64,000 nt of DNA from Struthidea cinerea (lineage: Eukaryota > Chordata > Aves > Passeriformes > Corcoracidae), in NCBI GenBank assembly GCA_013397865.1, contig VZTI01001178.1, positions 1,134,194-1,198,193 on the forward strand. The letters run 5' to 3'. A program made the translations under genes and the position numbers. The notes beneath the pieces are model-generated. The model saw only the letters and a program-made list of their open reading frames with translations. It ran no database searches and was not told where the DNA came from. Position 1 is the stretch's first letter, and each line of letters starts with the position of its first letter. This document shows, in pieces, positions 12,416 to 24,248 of this stretch.

Positions 12416-15406
12416 TGGAGCCAAGCCACCTTTGGCATTTTCCTTGTCCCAGGCCTGGATGGTTTTAAACGAGGCCCTGACTTTGGCCATGACCCAAGGA
12501 TGTGTTGAGTCATCCAAGGGTTCCAGTGCTTTGGGTGTTTTCTCGTGGGTTTGGTCTTCAGCAAGACTTAAACCTTGGTCTCCTGACTCTATCAAGTGTC
12601 GCTGGGCATTTGTAGCATAATCTTTAATTTGTGCAACTTGCAGAGATCGATGCAGGGTCCCCAGGACAGCCCAGGCTGGTGGTTGAAACAGTTCAGACTT
12701 TCCTTGCTTGGATCCCTGTGATTCCGCTGCTCCCCAGGGCGCAGCTGTGTGATCACACTTCCCCCAGTGCAGCGCAGTTCTGCAGGTTAATTTATTTTTT
12801 CCAAGGCACTTTGCAAACATTAAGTGTTACATAAATCTCGGGTATTATTATCCACGAGATGCATTGATTTGCAGAGCGTGTGGTCGTATTGTCTGAATTT
12901 CTTTTTTCCTTTAAAATTTTCAATCCATTAGAAGGAAGGGGAAGAAGCGGGGGGAGCCCCACAGGTCTTATACGAGACCAAACAGTTCCATAAACACAGA
13001 GCTGAAAGTGGCTGATCAATGAGAAGGCAAACGGGGCCAATTGTGCATCAGCTGCTGCCTCCGGGTACGGTTTGCACTGGGGACTCTGGGCTTGCTGGGA
13101 TCAATGCATGGGTGTGGGGACCAGCTCCCACAGCAGTGGGACATTTGCCCACTTTGCCCTTAATTCCATGCCCCCCGTGCAACTCTGCTGGGCCCAGCTG
13201 CTTTTGGTTTTTGAAAGGAGCAGCTCACGTGTCGCTGGGAAAATCCGATCCTCCCAGCAGTGGTATTTATGCTCCTGTGGCACTGCTGTCTCTCTGGGGA
13301 CAGGGAAATACACACCGGCATTTTGGGGGTTCTGGAGGCGACCACGGGGAATAAATTACCAGGGAGCAGCGGTGGAGAGCAGGGCTGCTCCTACAGCTCC
13401 TCGATGATGCTGTAATTTACTTTATCAGGAACAGCAGGACAGGAGAGATAACTGAATGCTTTCTCATAGGGTGGGGGCTGACAAACGGGGGGGGTTATTT
13501 TTTGGCTGAGTGACACAGTAATGGCAAGCATTGTGTTCTTCTCCATTTTTATTTGGAAAGCTGAGATGGAGTAAGCAGGGACTATCCGTCTTTTAGGCAT
13601 GGAAAGGTGTCCCCTCCCCAGCTCCAATCAATCATAACTCTCCAAGAGTCATTGATTTACAGACAGCACCAAACCACCTGCTCGCTGCATCCCCAGGTTG
13701 TTTTTTTTTTGTGAGAAACTCTGAATTCTGCATTAGGAGGAGGCAGAAAGAGGCAGGACAGTTGTAACCGGTGAGTTGTACATCCCTTGACCTGCTGCCC
13801 TGGCTTGCAGAGCCCAGCTTTGGTATTCCCAACTCACTGCTCACATCTGGGCTGAGGCCAAGCAAACTTCTCTCATAGTTTGTAAAATCCTGAGGTTTTG
13901 AGTGAATGAGATGGGAATTGCTGATCCCAGGGGAACCTGCTCTTGCCGGTGGTCCCTAGTTTGGTGTTGATGGTTCAAGTGTTGAGTCTTTCTTGGAGCA
14001 GAGTCATCTCCATCCTCTTGGCCTGTGGATTTTCACTGGAAAAGGGGATGTATGGTGATTGCACCGGGCTCTCGTGTGTCTCTGCCCTGGATTCTCCCGC
14101 GTGTGGGCAGCACTTGAATTCTGCCGTGGTGCACCAGTTCCCCAGACACGGAGAAATGCAGAAGCAATTGCTTTCCAGCAAGCCAAGAGGCCATGCAGGG
14201 TTGGATTTTGTTTACTGGATGGGATTCGTGTTTGCAGAAGTGCTTTTGAGATTCCGGGCAGATGGACCCGACAGAAGTGCGAAGCGCTGTTGTTTCTCCT
14301 CCAGTGACAAGATGCGAATGCTGAAGCTGCACTTGCAAGAAACTTCCCCCAAATCTGAAGTGTGCCAAGGCTTCTGAGCTGATCCGCCTCTGCTCTTGAG
14401 AAGAGTGGCCCTTGTGAGGCAGTAGATTACAGCAGTGAGTTGTGCTGGGAGCGGGATCTCTCTCCTGCAGAACACACTCCCATTGTCCCAACCACAGTTT
14501 GGTATTTGCCATAAGCCACACGCTCTTATGAAAAACCATTTGCAAGATAAGTAAAGGAAAATGTAATCCCTGAGTGGAATGAAAGGTGCTTTGAAATGAA
14601 TGGGGGATAATCCTTTTGTTGTCTGTTACAAATGCACTTTATTTCTGCATTATCTGAGCATGAGAATAGACTGTTCTCTCAACCAGCAAATCCACTGCAG
14701 CACCCTCTCCTCAGCACTCAGACCCCAGTGCAGCGACAGAGCCGCCTCTGAACTCCCTCAGCTCGGCGGGTTGCAGAAAGGGCTCTTTTGAATTTCAAAA
14801 TCCTGCTGGCGTGATTATTTTGGCGTTTGCAGTGTGCAGAGCCTTGGCTTAAGTCACGCTAAAGACGGGGGTTGGGATGCAGGAGGTGGTCTGAGGGATT
14901 TAGCTGCCTACCTGCCCCTGCCTTCCTATCCAAACGGGGAGGGAAACCTGCCGAAATTGCTTTTAAAATCACAAAGCCTCTGCTCCAGGGACTTGTAGTC
15001 GGGGTCGAAGGATTTCTTCCATCTGCTTTCAGTGTGTTTTTCTCTGTTGGCAAATTTCTCTCAGCAAGTCCAAGCCCGTTGATTTATGCAAGGAGATGCT
15101 TCCAGATTCTGCTGGACTTCGTGACCCCTGTGGCAACAGCCAGGCTGGATCCATCCGGCCACTCCAGCAGAAAGGAACGCTCAGAGCTTAAAGACTGAAC
15201 GCTGCAGAGCCTGGAATGGCAGCAGCTCTTTGCAGCTAATGTTAAAGTGCTTCAGTTACTGCAGGCATTGATTCCGGGGGCTTGGAAAATGCATCCCAGC
15301 ATGGCCTCTCCTTGGATTTTTAGTGAGTGACCAAAGTTCAGGAGATAAGTCATGAGTCATTTGTTCACTCTGATTTTATTGTCTGCCATACCCCGCCTCC
15401 AGCCAG
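12416..15406. other. Unique non-coding DNA with one MIR-like relic
   Basis: Apart from the MIR-like stretch listed separately, nothing is recognised. There is a short C-poor T run at 13700-13712. Open frames of up to 170 codons overlap one another in several frames and show no known motif. Confidence 0.45.
12800..12862 (+). repeat. MIR/CORE-SINE-like relic (tentative)
   Basis: The order 'aaggcactttgcaaacatta', then a spacer, then 'gggtattattatcca' matches the widespread amniote motif of a 'caaagcactttacaaac' box followed by a 'tattattatcccc' box. The polyadenosine side and the 'gaaactgaggca' box are missing. It is short, so the call is tentative. Confidence 0.4.
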
Positions 15407-15855
15407 CGGTTCAACACTTCTTTCCACTCTTCCCTCCCTCCTGGTTTGATGCAGTTTCCCATCATGGAAATGCTGGGAGAGCCAGGCAGTTCAGCCTGGA
15501 GAAAGAAAGGTTCCGGGGCCACCTTAGAGCCCCTTCCAGGGCCTAAAGGGGCTCCAGGAGAGCTGGAGAGGGACTGGGGACAAGGGATGGAGGGACAGGA
15601 CACAGGGAATGGCTTCCCACTGCCAGAGGGCAGGGCTGGATGGGATATTGGGAAGGAATTGTTCCCTGGGAGGGTGGGCAGGCCCTGGCACAGGGTGCCC
15701 AGAGCAGCTGTGGCTGCCCCTGGATCCCTGGCAGTGTCCAAGGCCAGGCTGGACACTGGGGCTTGGAGCAGCCTGGGACAGTGGGAGGTGTCCCTGCCCA
15801 TGGCAGGGGGTGGAATGGGATGAGCTTTAAGGTCCCGTTCCAGGATTCTGTTTCC
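15407..15855 (+). mobile_element. CR1 LINE 3' half (group A) with unusual leader
   Basis: A near-canonical group A copy runs from 'catggaaatgctgggagagc' (15463) through 'gttcagcctggagaaagaaa', the ctgtggctgcccc box (near 15708) and 'tgagctttaaggtcccgttc'. It ends in 'aggattctgtttc'. The 55 bp before it (15407-15462) are not recognised as CR1, yet recur at 11604-11658. The tail lacks a repeated ATTCT block. Confidence 0.88.
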
Positions 15856-17308
15856 ACTCTGTACTGAAGACAGGATGCAGATTTTCTTTTAGGTTTTGCT
15901 TCAGGAAAGTCCTTGGAGGTGAGGTGTGTCCTGGACTGAGTCGTTGCACATCTTGCAGGCTGGGCAGTGCCTTTTCCTGGGTGAATTCCCAGCAGCAATG
16001 CTCTGTGCTCCAAACCATGAGATCCCATCCGGATCCCATCAGAGCCCAGCTGTGCAGGGACCGTGGTGGCTTCCCCTAATCCTCAGGTCCTGGGGCTCCC
16101 ATTATTCCCACCACCTATGGCAGGCATGGTTTTGGTCTCGGAATAATCCAGTTGCTTTTATTAAAACAATTATAGCTCTCATAATTTTTCTTTGCACGCA
16201 GAGCAATTAGAGGAGAATAGGAAATTAATTAAAAAGCTAATTATAAAGCCCATGAATGTTGTTTTCCAATTTTTAAATGAATTTACTTTTGCTAAATGCC
16301 GCCATTTCAATTTTTTTTTCAGCTCTGGTGGTGGCTGTAGGTTGGGAAACTGAGGGAATCAAAGTGTGGGTTCCTGACGCGGCGTGGTGCCGTGCTGGCT
16401 CCCAAGGAGATTAGGACACAGATGATGGGAAAGACACAGGAACAGCACTAAGCTGGCTGTAAGCCTGTTGTCTTCCAGCTTTTCCCATTACGAGGCTCAA
16501 AGGAAATTCAGGTTTTCCGCCTCCTGGAGCCTCATGCCATCGTAATCTCAAACTAATCCCTTCAAACAAGCATCTCCCTGCCCTTGGAGCAGGTTTGCCG
16601 TGGGGTCTTGCTTTCTTGGGAGCCACGAAACCTGCAATTAATCGGGGTGCTTAGGTGGCTTCTTGAAGACCACATTAGGCTCAGCAGCAATTTAAAGCAA
16701 GTGTCCACTGGTAAATGGTGAAAACCACCCAGGGAGAAGCCGGGATGTTCCCATGCATAGCAAACGGTTCATTAGCATCCAAGCGATTACGCGGAATACC
16801 AAAATGACCTTGCAGTCATTAGGAGCGAGGTATGTTATGACTTAAGTTTAGAGGGACTTGCATTACAATGTAACATCTAATTAGTGTTACCTCTGCTAAT
16901 TGCTACATATTGCTGAGGTATATGAAAATAAATGCCTGAGCGATGCCAGGGCCAGCAACGCCGAGGCTGCGCCCGCCTTGGAACAGGGGGAGAAGTTTCC
17001 TGCCATAATGAGCAGCAGCAGCTTGGTTCCCTCGGCTGGCAGCTTGTTAATGTGGCTCTTGTTGTCTGCTGAATGTAAAGAGGGGTTTTGTGTGGGGATT
17101 GTGACTGTTGGGTTCTCCGGTGCCCTTTGTGAGGCGGGTTCCTGCTGCTGGAGTCTGGGTGAGACCGCGGGAGAGCTGCGGGGAATTGCGGGGGAATTTC
17201 TCCAGCAGCACTCGGTGGTGGTGGTGGCTCTGCCAAAAAGGTGCTCCTTGCATGAGGCTGCGGTCGTGGATTTGGGGTCACAGCCTTCACCTGTGCTGCC
17301 AGCAACAG
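15856..17308. other. Unique block with AT-rich homeodomain-site cluster (16130-16330)
   Basis: No repeats. The 16130-16330 part is strongly AT-rich, with TAATTA cores at 16226-16231 and 16238-16243 and several ATTA half sites. Such clusters are common in developmental enhancers but also arise by chance in AT-rich DNA. The rest (16331-17308) is ordinary unique DNA. Confidence 0.3.
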
Positions 17309-17842
17309 ATCACGGAATCTTAGGATTGTTTTGGTTGGAAAATATTCCAAGATCAAGTCCAACCATCAATTCAGTGGCACCATCATGGGAGAGACCTCTG
17401 CTCCCAGGGGACAAGCACAGAGAGGGAACGGCCTCAGGCTGCACCAAGGGAGGTTCAGGTTGGGCATCAGGAGGAATTTCTCCATAGAAAGGGTGGCCAG
17501 GCGTTGGGAGGGGCTGCCCAGGGAGGTTTGGAGTCCCCACCCCTGGAGGTGTCCAAGGAAGGGCTGGATGTGGCCCTCAGTGCTCTGGGCTGGTGACAAG
17601 GTGTGGATCAGGCACAGGTTGGACTCGATGATCCTGGAGGTCTTTTCCAACCTTAATAATTCTGTAATTCTCTGTTCACCACTAAACCATGGCCTCAAGT
17701 GCCACCTCCAGCAGTTCTTTGAACACTTCCAGGTTTGGTGACTCCACCACTGCCCTGGGCAGCCCGTGCCGGTGCTTGACAGCTCTTTCCATGGAGAAAC
17801 GTTCCCTGATATCCAATCTAAACCTTCCCTGGTGCAACTCAT
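17309..17842 (-). mobile_element. CR1 LINE 3' fragment (group B), split by a younger CR1
   Basis: The minus-strand copy begins 'atcacggaatcttaggattg' and breaks off at about 17383 after 'tcagtggcaccat'. It resumes at about 17674 with 'gttcaccactaaaccatggc' and runs on through 'gggcagcccgtgccggtgct' to 'aaaccttccctggtgcaact'. The two halves are contiguous in element order, so the 290 bp between them is a later insertion. Confidence 0.85.
17384..17673 (+). mobile_element. CR1 LINE 3' fragment (group B) nested inside an older CR1
   Basis: It runs from 'gggagagacctctgctccca' through 'ggcctcaggctgcaccaagg', 'ctgcccagggaggtttggag' and 'gactcgatgatcctggaggt'. The 3' end is a clean repeat-like tail 'ttaataattctgtaattct'. 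It is 5'-truncated, on the strand opposite its host element, with no obvious target-site duplication. Confidence 0.85.
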
Positions 17843-18979
17843 AGAAAGAACATAAAGGGAAGAAATAAAGGGAAAATAAAGAGAAATGCTGAGGTTCTTG
17901 TCCCCAAGCACCCGTGAGTCCTCTCCCCAAAGCTAAAACTTTTGGAAGATCAGTCTCTGTGGACAAGATAAGAATAAGGGATGGGTTGACCAAGGAATAA
18001 TCTCTGCAGGAGGCTGTGCTCTGGGTATTTCCATGTATACAGGTGATCAATTACTCTCTTTAAAACAGAGAATAATTTTGTCTCCATCCTGCCTTGCCGA
18101 TGAGTGGCACACGTACAGGAAGGCAGGCTTGGAGTTTGGGGAGCCGACCAAGGGTGACGGTGTCAGGAACAGCTTTGGTGTGACCAGACAGTTTTCTTTC
18201 TACTGTAACTACAAGTAAAGGGGTGGAAAGCCACTGGGAATGTTAAAAACAAACCTGTGCCGGTCTGAATTCCTGGCTTCAGAACACTTTCGCTTCTCAG
18301 CTTCACAACACTTCAGTTTCCCAGCTGCCTGCGTGAAGTTTTGAGAGGTTTTGTTTTTTTTTTTTATTGTTTGTTTGTGATTTGTTTTGGTTTTATTTTC
18401 AACAACCGGATTAGGAGAAATGGATCTGCTGATAATTAAAGTGAAATCTTCGTTCCGTGTGGTCTTTAGTCCTAAGATCATCATCAGAGCCAGACAGTGA
18501 TATTTTGATATTCTAGACAATTTTTTTTTGATATCTGGAGGGAAGTTACAAAGCAGGGAAGGACGGCAGGCCTGGCAGTTTTATAATCGCTCTGTCTAAT
18601 GTGCAGTATCATGGGACACCTCTCAGATGTCTCCACGGTGGCTTCTGTGTGCTTCAAACACGTGTGCTCTTAACTGCAGAAACCAGCTCCTGAATTAATG
18701 ACTGCGGCTTCAAAGGACCCTCCCCCTCCCCAAGCTGGAGATCTGAGGGCCATCTCCAAGTGGGTGACATGCCTTTGAAAATTATGCAGCGCAAACAATA
18801 AACCTCATTAAAGAAAGTCAGCAAAAGCTGCTCAGCAACCCCAGCGTGGGGAACGGACACAGTGGGGACTGATCCAGGGTCTCTGTCCAGGGCCAGGCAG
18901 TACCAAGAACTCTGTGCGTGAGGGCAAAGTGCGTGTGAGTCAAAAGTGGAGTGCCAAGGCCTGCCCTTGGTCACACCAA
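17843..18979. other. Unique non-coding DNA with T/G-rich stretch
   Basis: Nothing recognised as a gene. A T-rich/TG-rich stretch spans about 18346-18402 (a 13-T run, then tttg and ttttggtttt motifs). The 18765-18815 part is AT-rich and unique. Confidence 0.45.
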
Positions 18980-19650
18980 CCCTCTGCACAGCTCCAGGCT
19001 GGGAAGTGCCCCAGTGGGAAAGGACCTGGGAGTGGTGGTCAGCAGTGGCTGGACATGAGCCAGGTGTTCCCAGGTGGGCAAGAGGCCAAGGGCCCTGGGC
19101 TGTGCCAGCCCCAGTGTGGGCACTGGACCAAGGCAGTGATTGTCCCTCGACACTGGGCACTGCTAAGGGACCTCCAATCCTGCGGCCAGTTCTGGGCCCT
19201 CACAACAAGAAGGACATTGAAGGGCTGGAGCATGTCCAGGGAAGGGTCTGGAGCACCAGGAGCAGCTGAGGCAGCTGGTGGGGCTCAGTCTTGAGAAAAG
19301 GAGGCTCAGGGGGGACCTTCTGGCTCTTCACAACTCCCTGACAGGAGGGGGCAGCCAGGTGAGGGTCAGGCTCTGCTCCCGGGGAACAAATGATGAGAGG
19401 AAATGGCCTCAGGCTGCACCAGGAGAAGTTTAGATTGGATATTGGGAAAAGTCTCTTCACCCTAAGGGTTGTCATGCACGCAAACAGGTTGGCCAGGCAG
19501 AGTCCCCATCCCTGGCAGTGTTCAGAAAACATGTGGCTGTGGCACGTGAGGACACGGTCTGGGGGTGAACGTGGTGCTGGTGTTGAGCTGACGGTTGCAT
19601 TTGATGAGCTGGAAGTTCTTTTTGAGCCTTAACAATTCCGTGATTCTGTG
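18980..19650 (+). mobile_element. Long CR1 LINE fragment (group B) reaching into ORF2
   Basis: About 670 bp long, one of the two longest CR1 copies here. The left part corresponds to the C-terminal end of ORF2. It still encodes recognisable pieces such as a 'MSQ' motif after the 'gacatgagccag' line and the 'ctcacaacaagaaggacatt' line, but the reading frame is broken by stops and indels. The 3' region follows ('ctgcaccaggagaagtttag', 'gatggcttgc-like' decay) and it ends 'acaattccgtgattctgtga'. It is inactive. Confidence 0.88.
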
Positions 19651-21216
19651 AGTGCCCATCCCCATGAGGCTGTAGCATTCCCTCCGAGGAGCTGTTGCCA
19701 GGCAGGAGGAGCCTGGTGGGATGTGGTTCATGGGCAGTTGAGGAGCTTGGATGAGTTTCTTGTCTCCTGAGAAGAGTTGGGCAGTGCAGGGTGGAGCTGC
19801 TCACCTGCTCCTTCTTCATCGTGGGGTTGTGGGGAGGGTTTTTCTGAGCAGAATGAAATCAGTGCCTCGACAGGCAGCAGTTCCACATCGACCAGAACCT
19901 CTGTTAAAGTCTGGTCCACCTCACTGAGCTCCATCACCATCTCCAAAGAGAACCCACCCTCCCCATCAGGCTTGGGGCCAGCTTGGCTGCCCCAGCACTC
20001 TGCCCATTCTGAAATGAGGATTAATGAGTTCTTCCATCTGATACTTGTTTGAGATTTGCCATTTGGGTTCATTTTAAACTAATTTTATTCTCCATGTCAC
20101 TGGCAATTTATGCAGCAAACGCAATTATTGGAGATGAACGCCTGCCACAGCTGAAGGCTACAAGTGCCACTGCCTCGGATGCGCGAGGAGCAGAGAGCTG
20201 GGGATTTGGGGCGGGGGGGGGAGGGAGAAGGAATATTAGAAAAATAATCTTTCCCTACAATACTCTCAGAGCTGATACACACACCTTCATAAAAAAGTAA
20301 TTTAATTTTCCCAGTGCAGCACGAAAAGGAGATCTAATTATCCACTTCTAAATTGCTTCCTTAATTTTTCAAAACACGGCTTTTTGTTTATGCCTCTCCC
20401 CGAGCCCTGCTCGGAGCCTGCCGTGGAGCTCACCTCCATCTGGAGGTCAGCGATAAAGCCACCTGGAAAGGAACTTGCTCCTGATAGCAGGTGTTGGAGC
20501 TCCTAATGTGCCGCGTGGGCCTTTTGTCCCTGCTAATGGGGCTGCTCCACAGGCGGCGTCCTCTGGGCGACGCTGGGAATTCGGGAGGCAGCCCCGGAGC
20601 TTGGCTGGGGATGTGCATCAAATGTGGGTTCTTTTCTCAAGGCTTGCAGGAGTTTTGCTGCCTCAAAGCTCTGCGTTTTGCTGCTTTCTGGGTTTCTGTG
20701 TCTCGCTCGGCAGCGTTGCTACGGCCCCACGTCTGTTCTGCATCCGTATCAAAGACTGTAATCCTCCGGAATGAAATTTCTGGAGTCTCCAAGAGGTTCC
20801 CGTGGGCGCTGCCTTTTAGGGTGTTTATTTACCTTGTACCTGGACAATACGTTCTGCCGAGTCCCTGAAGACTGGTGTTTCTGCAGGAAGCTCTTGTAAA
20901 AATCATCAGCCGCGTTTGAGACAAGCGTTTGAAAAACCTCCCGGTTTTGATCATGTTGAATCGTGTGCCTCTCCATGCCTCATGTATTCTTCCCGTGGAT
21001 TTCCCTAAAGTTCAGCTCACAGGCTTGCCTTTGGAATGTGAAATGATGTACACACACGCCTCGTCTAATATTTATAGGATAAATGCTAAGCTGTACTTCA
21101 GTGATTATCAGGAGCTTCTCAAAAACAGGTTTCAGGTGTTAGAGCTGACATGACACCTTCAATTATTTACTGGGAACTGGGTTTCAAGCTGCTGGCTGTG
21201 GTTTGTTCGGGTATTC
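19651..21216. other. Unique non-coding DNA
   Basis: No repeat or gene recognised. It contains the G-rich motif at 20200-20225 listed separately. The stretch around 20280-20390 is AT-rich. Confidence 0.45.
20200..20225 (+). other. G-quadruplex-capable motif
   Basis: Runs of 4, 4, 9 and 3 G separated by short loops (ATTT, C, A) fit the usual four-tract G4 pattern. Function is not implied; no promoter or exon is visible beside it. Confidence 0.5.
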
Positions 21217-21629
21217 AGAGGCTCAAAAACTGGAGCTGTTCAGCCTGGAGAGGAGAAGGCTCCAGGGAGAGCTCAGAGCCCCTTCCAGGGCCTAAAGGGG
21301 CTCCAGGAGAGCTGGAGAGGGACTGGGGACAAGGGCTGGAGGGACAGGACACAGGGAATGGCTTCCCAGTGCCAGAGGGCAGGGATGGATGGGAGATAGG
21401 GAAGGAATTGTTCCCTGTGAGGGTGGGGAGGCCCTGGCACAGGGTGCCCAGAGCAGCTGTGGCTGCCCCTGGATCCCTGGAATTGTTCAAGGCCAGGTTG
21501 GATGGGGCTTGGAGCAGCCGGGGACAGTGGGAGGTGTCCCTGCCGTGGCAGGGGGTGGAAACTGGATGAGCTTTAAGGTCTCTTCCAAGCCAAACCCTTC
21601 TGCGATTCCGTGATTCTATGAAAACAGTT
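21217..21629 (+). mobile_element. CR1 LINE 3' half (group A)
   Basis: It starts near 'gaggctcaaaaactggagct' and 'gttcagcctggagaggagaa', runs through the ctgtggctgcccc box (near 21457) and 'tgagctttaaggtctcttcc', and ends 'gcgattccgtgattctatga'. Its tail is the best preserved of the group A copies here, which suggests a younger insertion. Confidence 0.92.
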
Positions 21630-21858
21630 CCAGTGTGTGTTGTCCATATTTTAAACTTCCTTCTTGTGTTGCACCCCACTGTTAAGCTCCCCCTCTCTGT
21701 GCTCCCTGCCTTGTTGGGTCTGAGTTCTGCACTGAAAACTGTAGGGATGAGGGGTTTTATTCCCTGTTGGTCTCACTGGTGCTGGATTAAATTCTTTTTT
21801 TAACCCCATTTTTCCCCCAAATATTAATGGCAGCACGCAGAGCTTTTCAGGGTATCTT

Positions 21859-21925
21859 ACAGAATCCCAGAGTGGTTTGCGTTGGAAGCGACCTGAAGGA
21901 TGATCTAGTTCCAAGCCCATGATGT
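21859..21925 (-). mobile_element. CR1 3' tail remnant (group A)
   Basis: Only the terminal about 65 bp is present: 'acagaatcccagagtggttt', 'gcgttggaagcgacctgaag' and 'gatgatctagttccaagccc'. It faces the plus-strand CR1 ending 230 bp upstream. Confidence 0.75.
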
Positions 21926-22434
21926 GGCTGGTTGTGGCAGGGGATGCCCGCAGCAGTGTGGGTCAGAATTCCCACTCCTCCAGCCGGACACGAGGGGTCC
22001 AGGACCGCGTGGGCCAGAGCCGGCAGCTGCCGGCAGAGCTCTCCCGCGGAGCCTGGCTGTTCAATAATGCTCTAATTAACTACTGCAAACTTCAGAGGAC
22101 CCAGCTAACTCTAATTGAGAGATCAACAGAGGCTGCAATGAAGTTAGATGTGCATACTAATTACTGAATTATCTAACACCTGCTTTGGAGAGCAGCACCA
22201 AAATATAAATACATTTCGCATTGTAAGGGCCTTGCTTAGAGGAAGGCGAGATCTTGCCTTGTCAGACACATCTCAGATCCCTCGCGCTGGCTGCAGCTTT
22301 CCAGAGGCTGGAAAAGCTCTCTCCTTTATTTTTAGGCAGGGTAGTGAGCCTGTCGTGATGCAGGCTCAAGTTGCAAGGAGCCAATTAAGCAGGAGTCCAA
22401 ACATTAACTCGGATGCTCCCAAGGTGGCGGTGAA

Positions 22435-22497
22435 GATGATGATGATGATGATGATGATGAGGATGATGACGACGATGATGACGATGATGTGATGATG
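22435..22497 (+). repeat. (GAT)n microsatellite, imperfect
   Basis: Nine uninterrupted GAT units are followed by GAC and GAG interruptions. In one frame it would encode a methionine/aspartate run, but there is no other sign of coding. Confidence 0.95.
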
Positions 22498-22592
22498 TCC
22501 TTCACAATGCCCCGGTGAATTCGTGCGGCTCTCCGAGTTTCATGTCAGTGTCCAAATGACACTCAATCTGCTGGCAGCTCCCAAAGCTACTC

Positions 22593-22628
22593 AAAAAAAA
22601 GAGTAAAAAAAAAAAAAATAAAAAAAAG
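22593..22628 (+). repeat. A-rich low-complexity tract
   Basis: A runs of 8, 14 and 8 are broken by single g or t bases. There is no retroposed gene or LINE body upstream, so it does not look like a retroposon tail. Confidence 0.9.
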
Positions 22629-22774
22629 AGGATTCATTTTTCAGCTGCTGAGTGGCAAATACGAAGGTTAAGTACCCCAGGCATTAGCGCAGGGATCCGC
22701 CAAAGGGCTGTGGCCAAACGCTCTTGGAATGGGGAGGAGAAACAAGATGGAGAGAGGAAAAGCTGCTTTGGGGT

Positions 22775-22795
22775 TTTATTATTATTATTATTATT
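22775..22795 (+). repeat. (TTA)n microsatellite
   Basis: Six to seven TTA units in a row. It is independent of the (GAT)n tract 280 bp upstream. Confidence 0.9.
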
Positions 22796-24031
22796 CCGTT
22801 CTGTTGGGTTTTTTTGAATACTGATCTGAGGTGCGATTTCCACATCATCAGCTCAGTCAGCCGTCACCAGCAGCCCTCTGAAGGCAATAATTTTCTGCTA
22901 AGCAATTTTGTCAGCGTGCTGGAAGGATAAATGAAACCAATGTTTCAGTGCTTTGTCCTGCCTGGAATCAGCACGTGGCACATCTTCCCTCAACAAGTGG
23001 TTATTCCCTATTTTCTTTTGTTGATGATTAAGCCGCTTACCATGGAAAATGTGTGAGCTTTGCTATTTCCTCCCCCTTTTTTCGGTATATTTGCTCAAGT
23101 GAGACTCGTTGGCTGTTTTGATGGTTTCAGCAGTGCTGTCTCCGTTTGTTACGGAGCTGGCTGGATGCTTTCCTGCTGACAGCTGGCTGTTCCATCCCTC
23201 CTGAAAGGCAGGAGCTGTCGTGGAGCCCCCTGCTCTCGAAACGCTGCTTTTGCTTATGGCTGCTTTGATGTACAAAGCCTTGAAATTCAAGATTCTTGAC
23301 TGAGCCAGAGCCAGGTAGGGAAGAGAGTCTGCAGAGCAAAGAACCTCCTCTTTGGAGTCCCATCCTGACTCCAGGTTCTCTTGTCGTCCTCTTGGAAAGA
23401 CAGACACAACATGTCCATCACTGCCTTGTCCCAACAACCCTCTCCCCTTGCTCCTGATCAGACAGCCTCACGTGCACCCCCATGAGGTGTCTGTGCTATT
23501 TTGGGGAAGGGGTTGTTCAAAATTCCCCTCTCGCTCCTCTTGCCCGCCGCAAACTGGGATTATTGACTGCCTGTGATGCTGAACTTCCCTCAGCCTGCTG
23601 CTTACTTGGAAAATCTTTCTGTAACTGCAGTTGCCAAGCAACTGTCAGCTGTATTTCCAAGATTCTCAGGCCGCCTTCAAGATGTTTGGACCCAAATGCT
23701 GCCGCTCTGCTCTCCAAGATTTCCGTTTTCCCTGGGCAGGGAGCTTTGGGAAGGCCACGTAGCATTCTTCCCATCCTGGCATTATCTTCCCAGATGTTTT
23801 CCCGAAGCTCTCTGCCCACTCATCCCATTGATTATCCTGTCGGCTGGGCTCTGAGGTGGTGCCTGGCTCTCCCTGCAGCGTGTGCTCGGACACCTGGCAT
23901 GGTATTGAGTGTGAGAGAGAGTTGGAAATCCAGGTGTTGCACCTCATCACTAGTAAAAGCATTCCAGTCTTGGTTTTTTCCTTATTATGGAAAAAAAATT
24001 TTTTGTAGGAGCTAAGACAATTAAAGGACGG

Positions 24032-24248
24032 AAAAGCTGAAGGTGTAGGTTTAGATGAGACATTAGGCAGGTATTTGTTACCATAAGGGTGGTGAGAAAC
24101 ACCAGAGTGGCTGTGGACTGCCCATCCCTGGAAGTGGTCAAGGCCAGGTTGAGCAGCCTGGTCTGGTGGAAGGTGCCCATGGCAGGGGGGTGGAACGAGG
24201 TGGGCTTGAAGGTCCCTTCCCAGCCAAGCATTCCATGGTTCTGCGACC
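24032..24248 (+). mobile_element. CR1 LINE 3' fragment (group A)
   Basis: It carries 'ggtgtaggtttagatgagac', 'taagggtggtgagaaacacc', 'catccctggaagtggtcaag', 'ggcttgaaggtcccttccca' and a decayed tail. It is diverged from the other group A copies (no 'gctgcccctggatcc' line), so it belongs to a different subfamily. Confidence 0.85.

Larger units (their letters stand above)
21926..24031. other. Unique block with several simple repeats; AT-rich part 22060-22240
   Basis: Unique DNA holding three microsatellite-like tracts (listed separately). The 22060-22240 stretch is AT-rich and repeat-free, with 'taattaac' and 'ctaattactgaatta' motifs, and is a possible regulatory element. No exon recognised. 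Confidence 0.35.

Noticed and set aside
11791..12564. 257-codon minus-strand open frame
   Set aside because: It mostly overlaps a CR1 3' region read along its own strand; the CR1 3' region is not coding and the protein has no recognisable domain.
22435..22497. Possible acidic coding repeat
   Set aside because: It is an imperfect GAT microsatellite with no flanking exon features.
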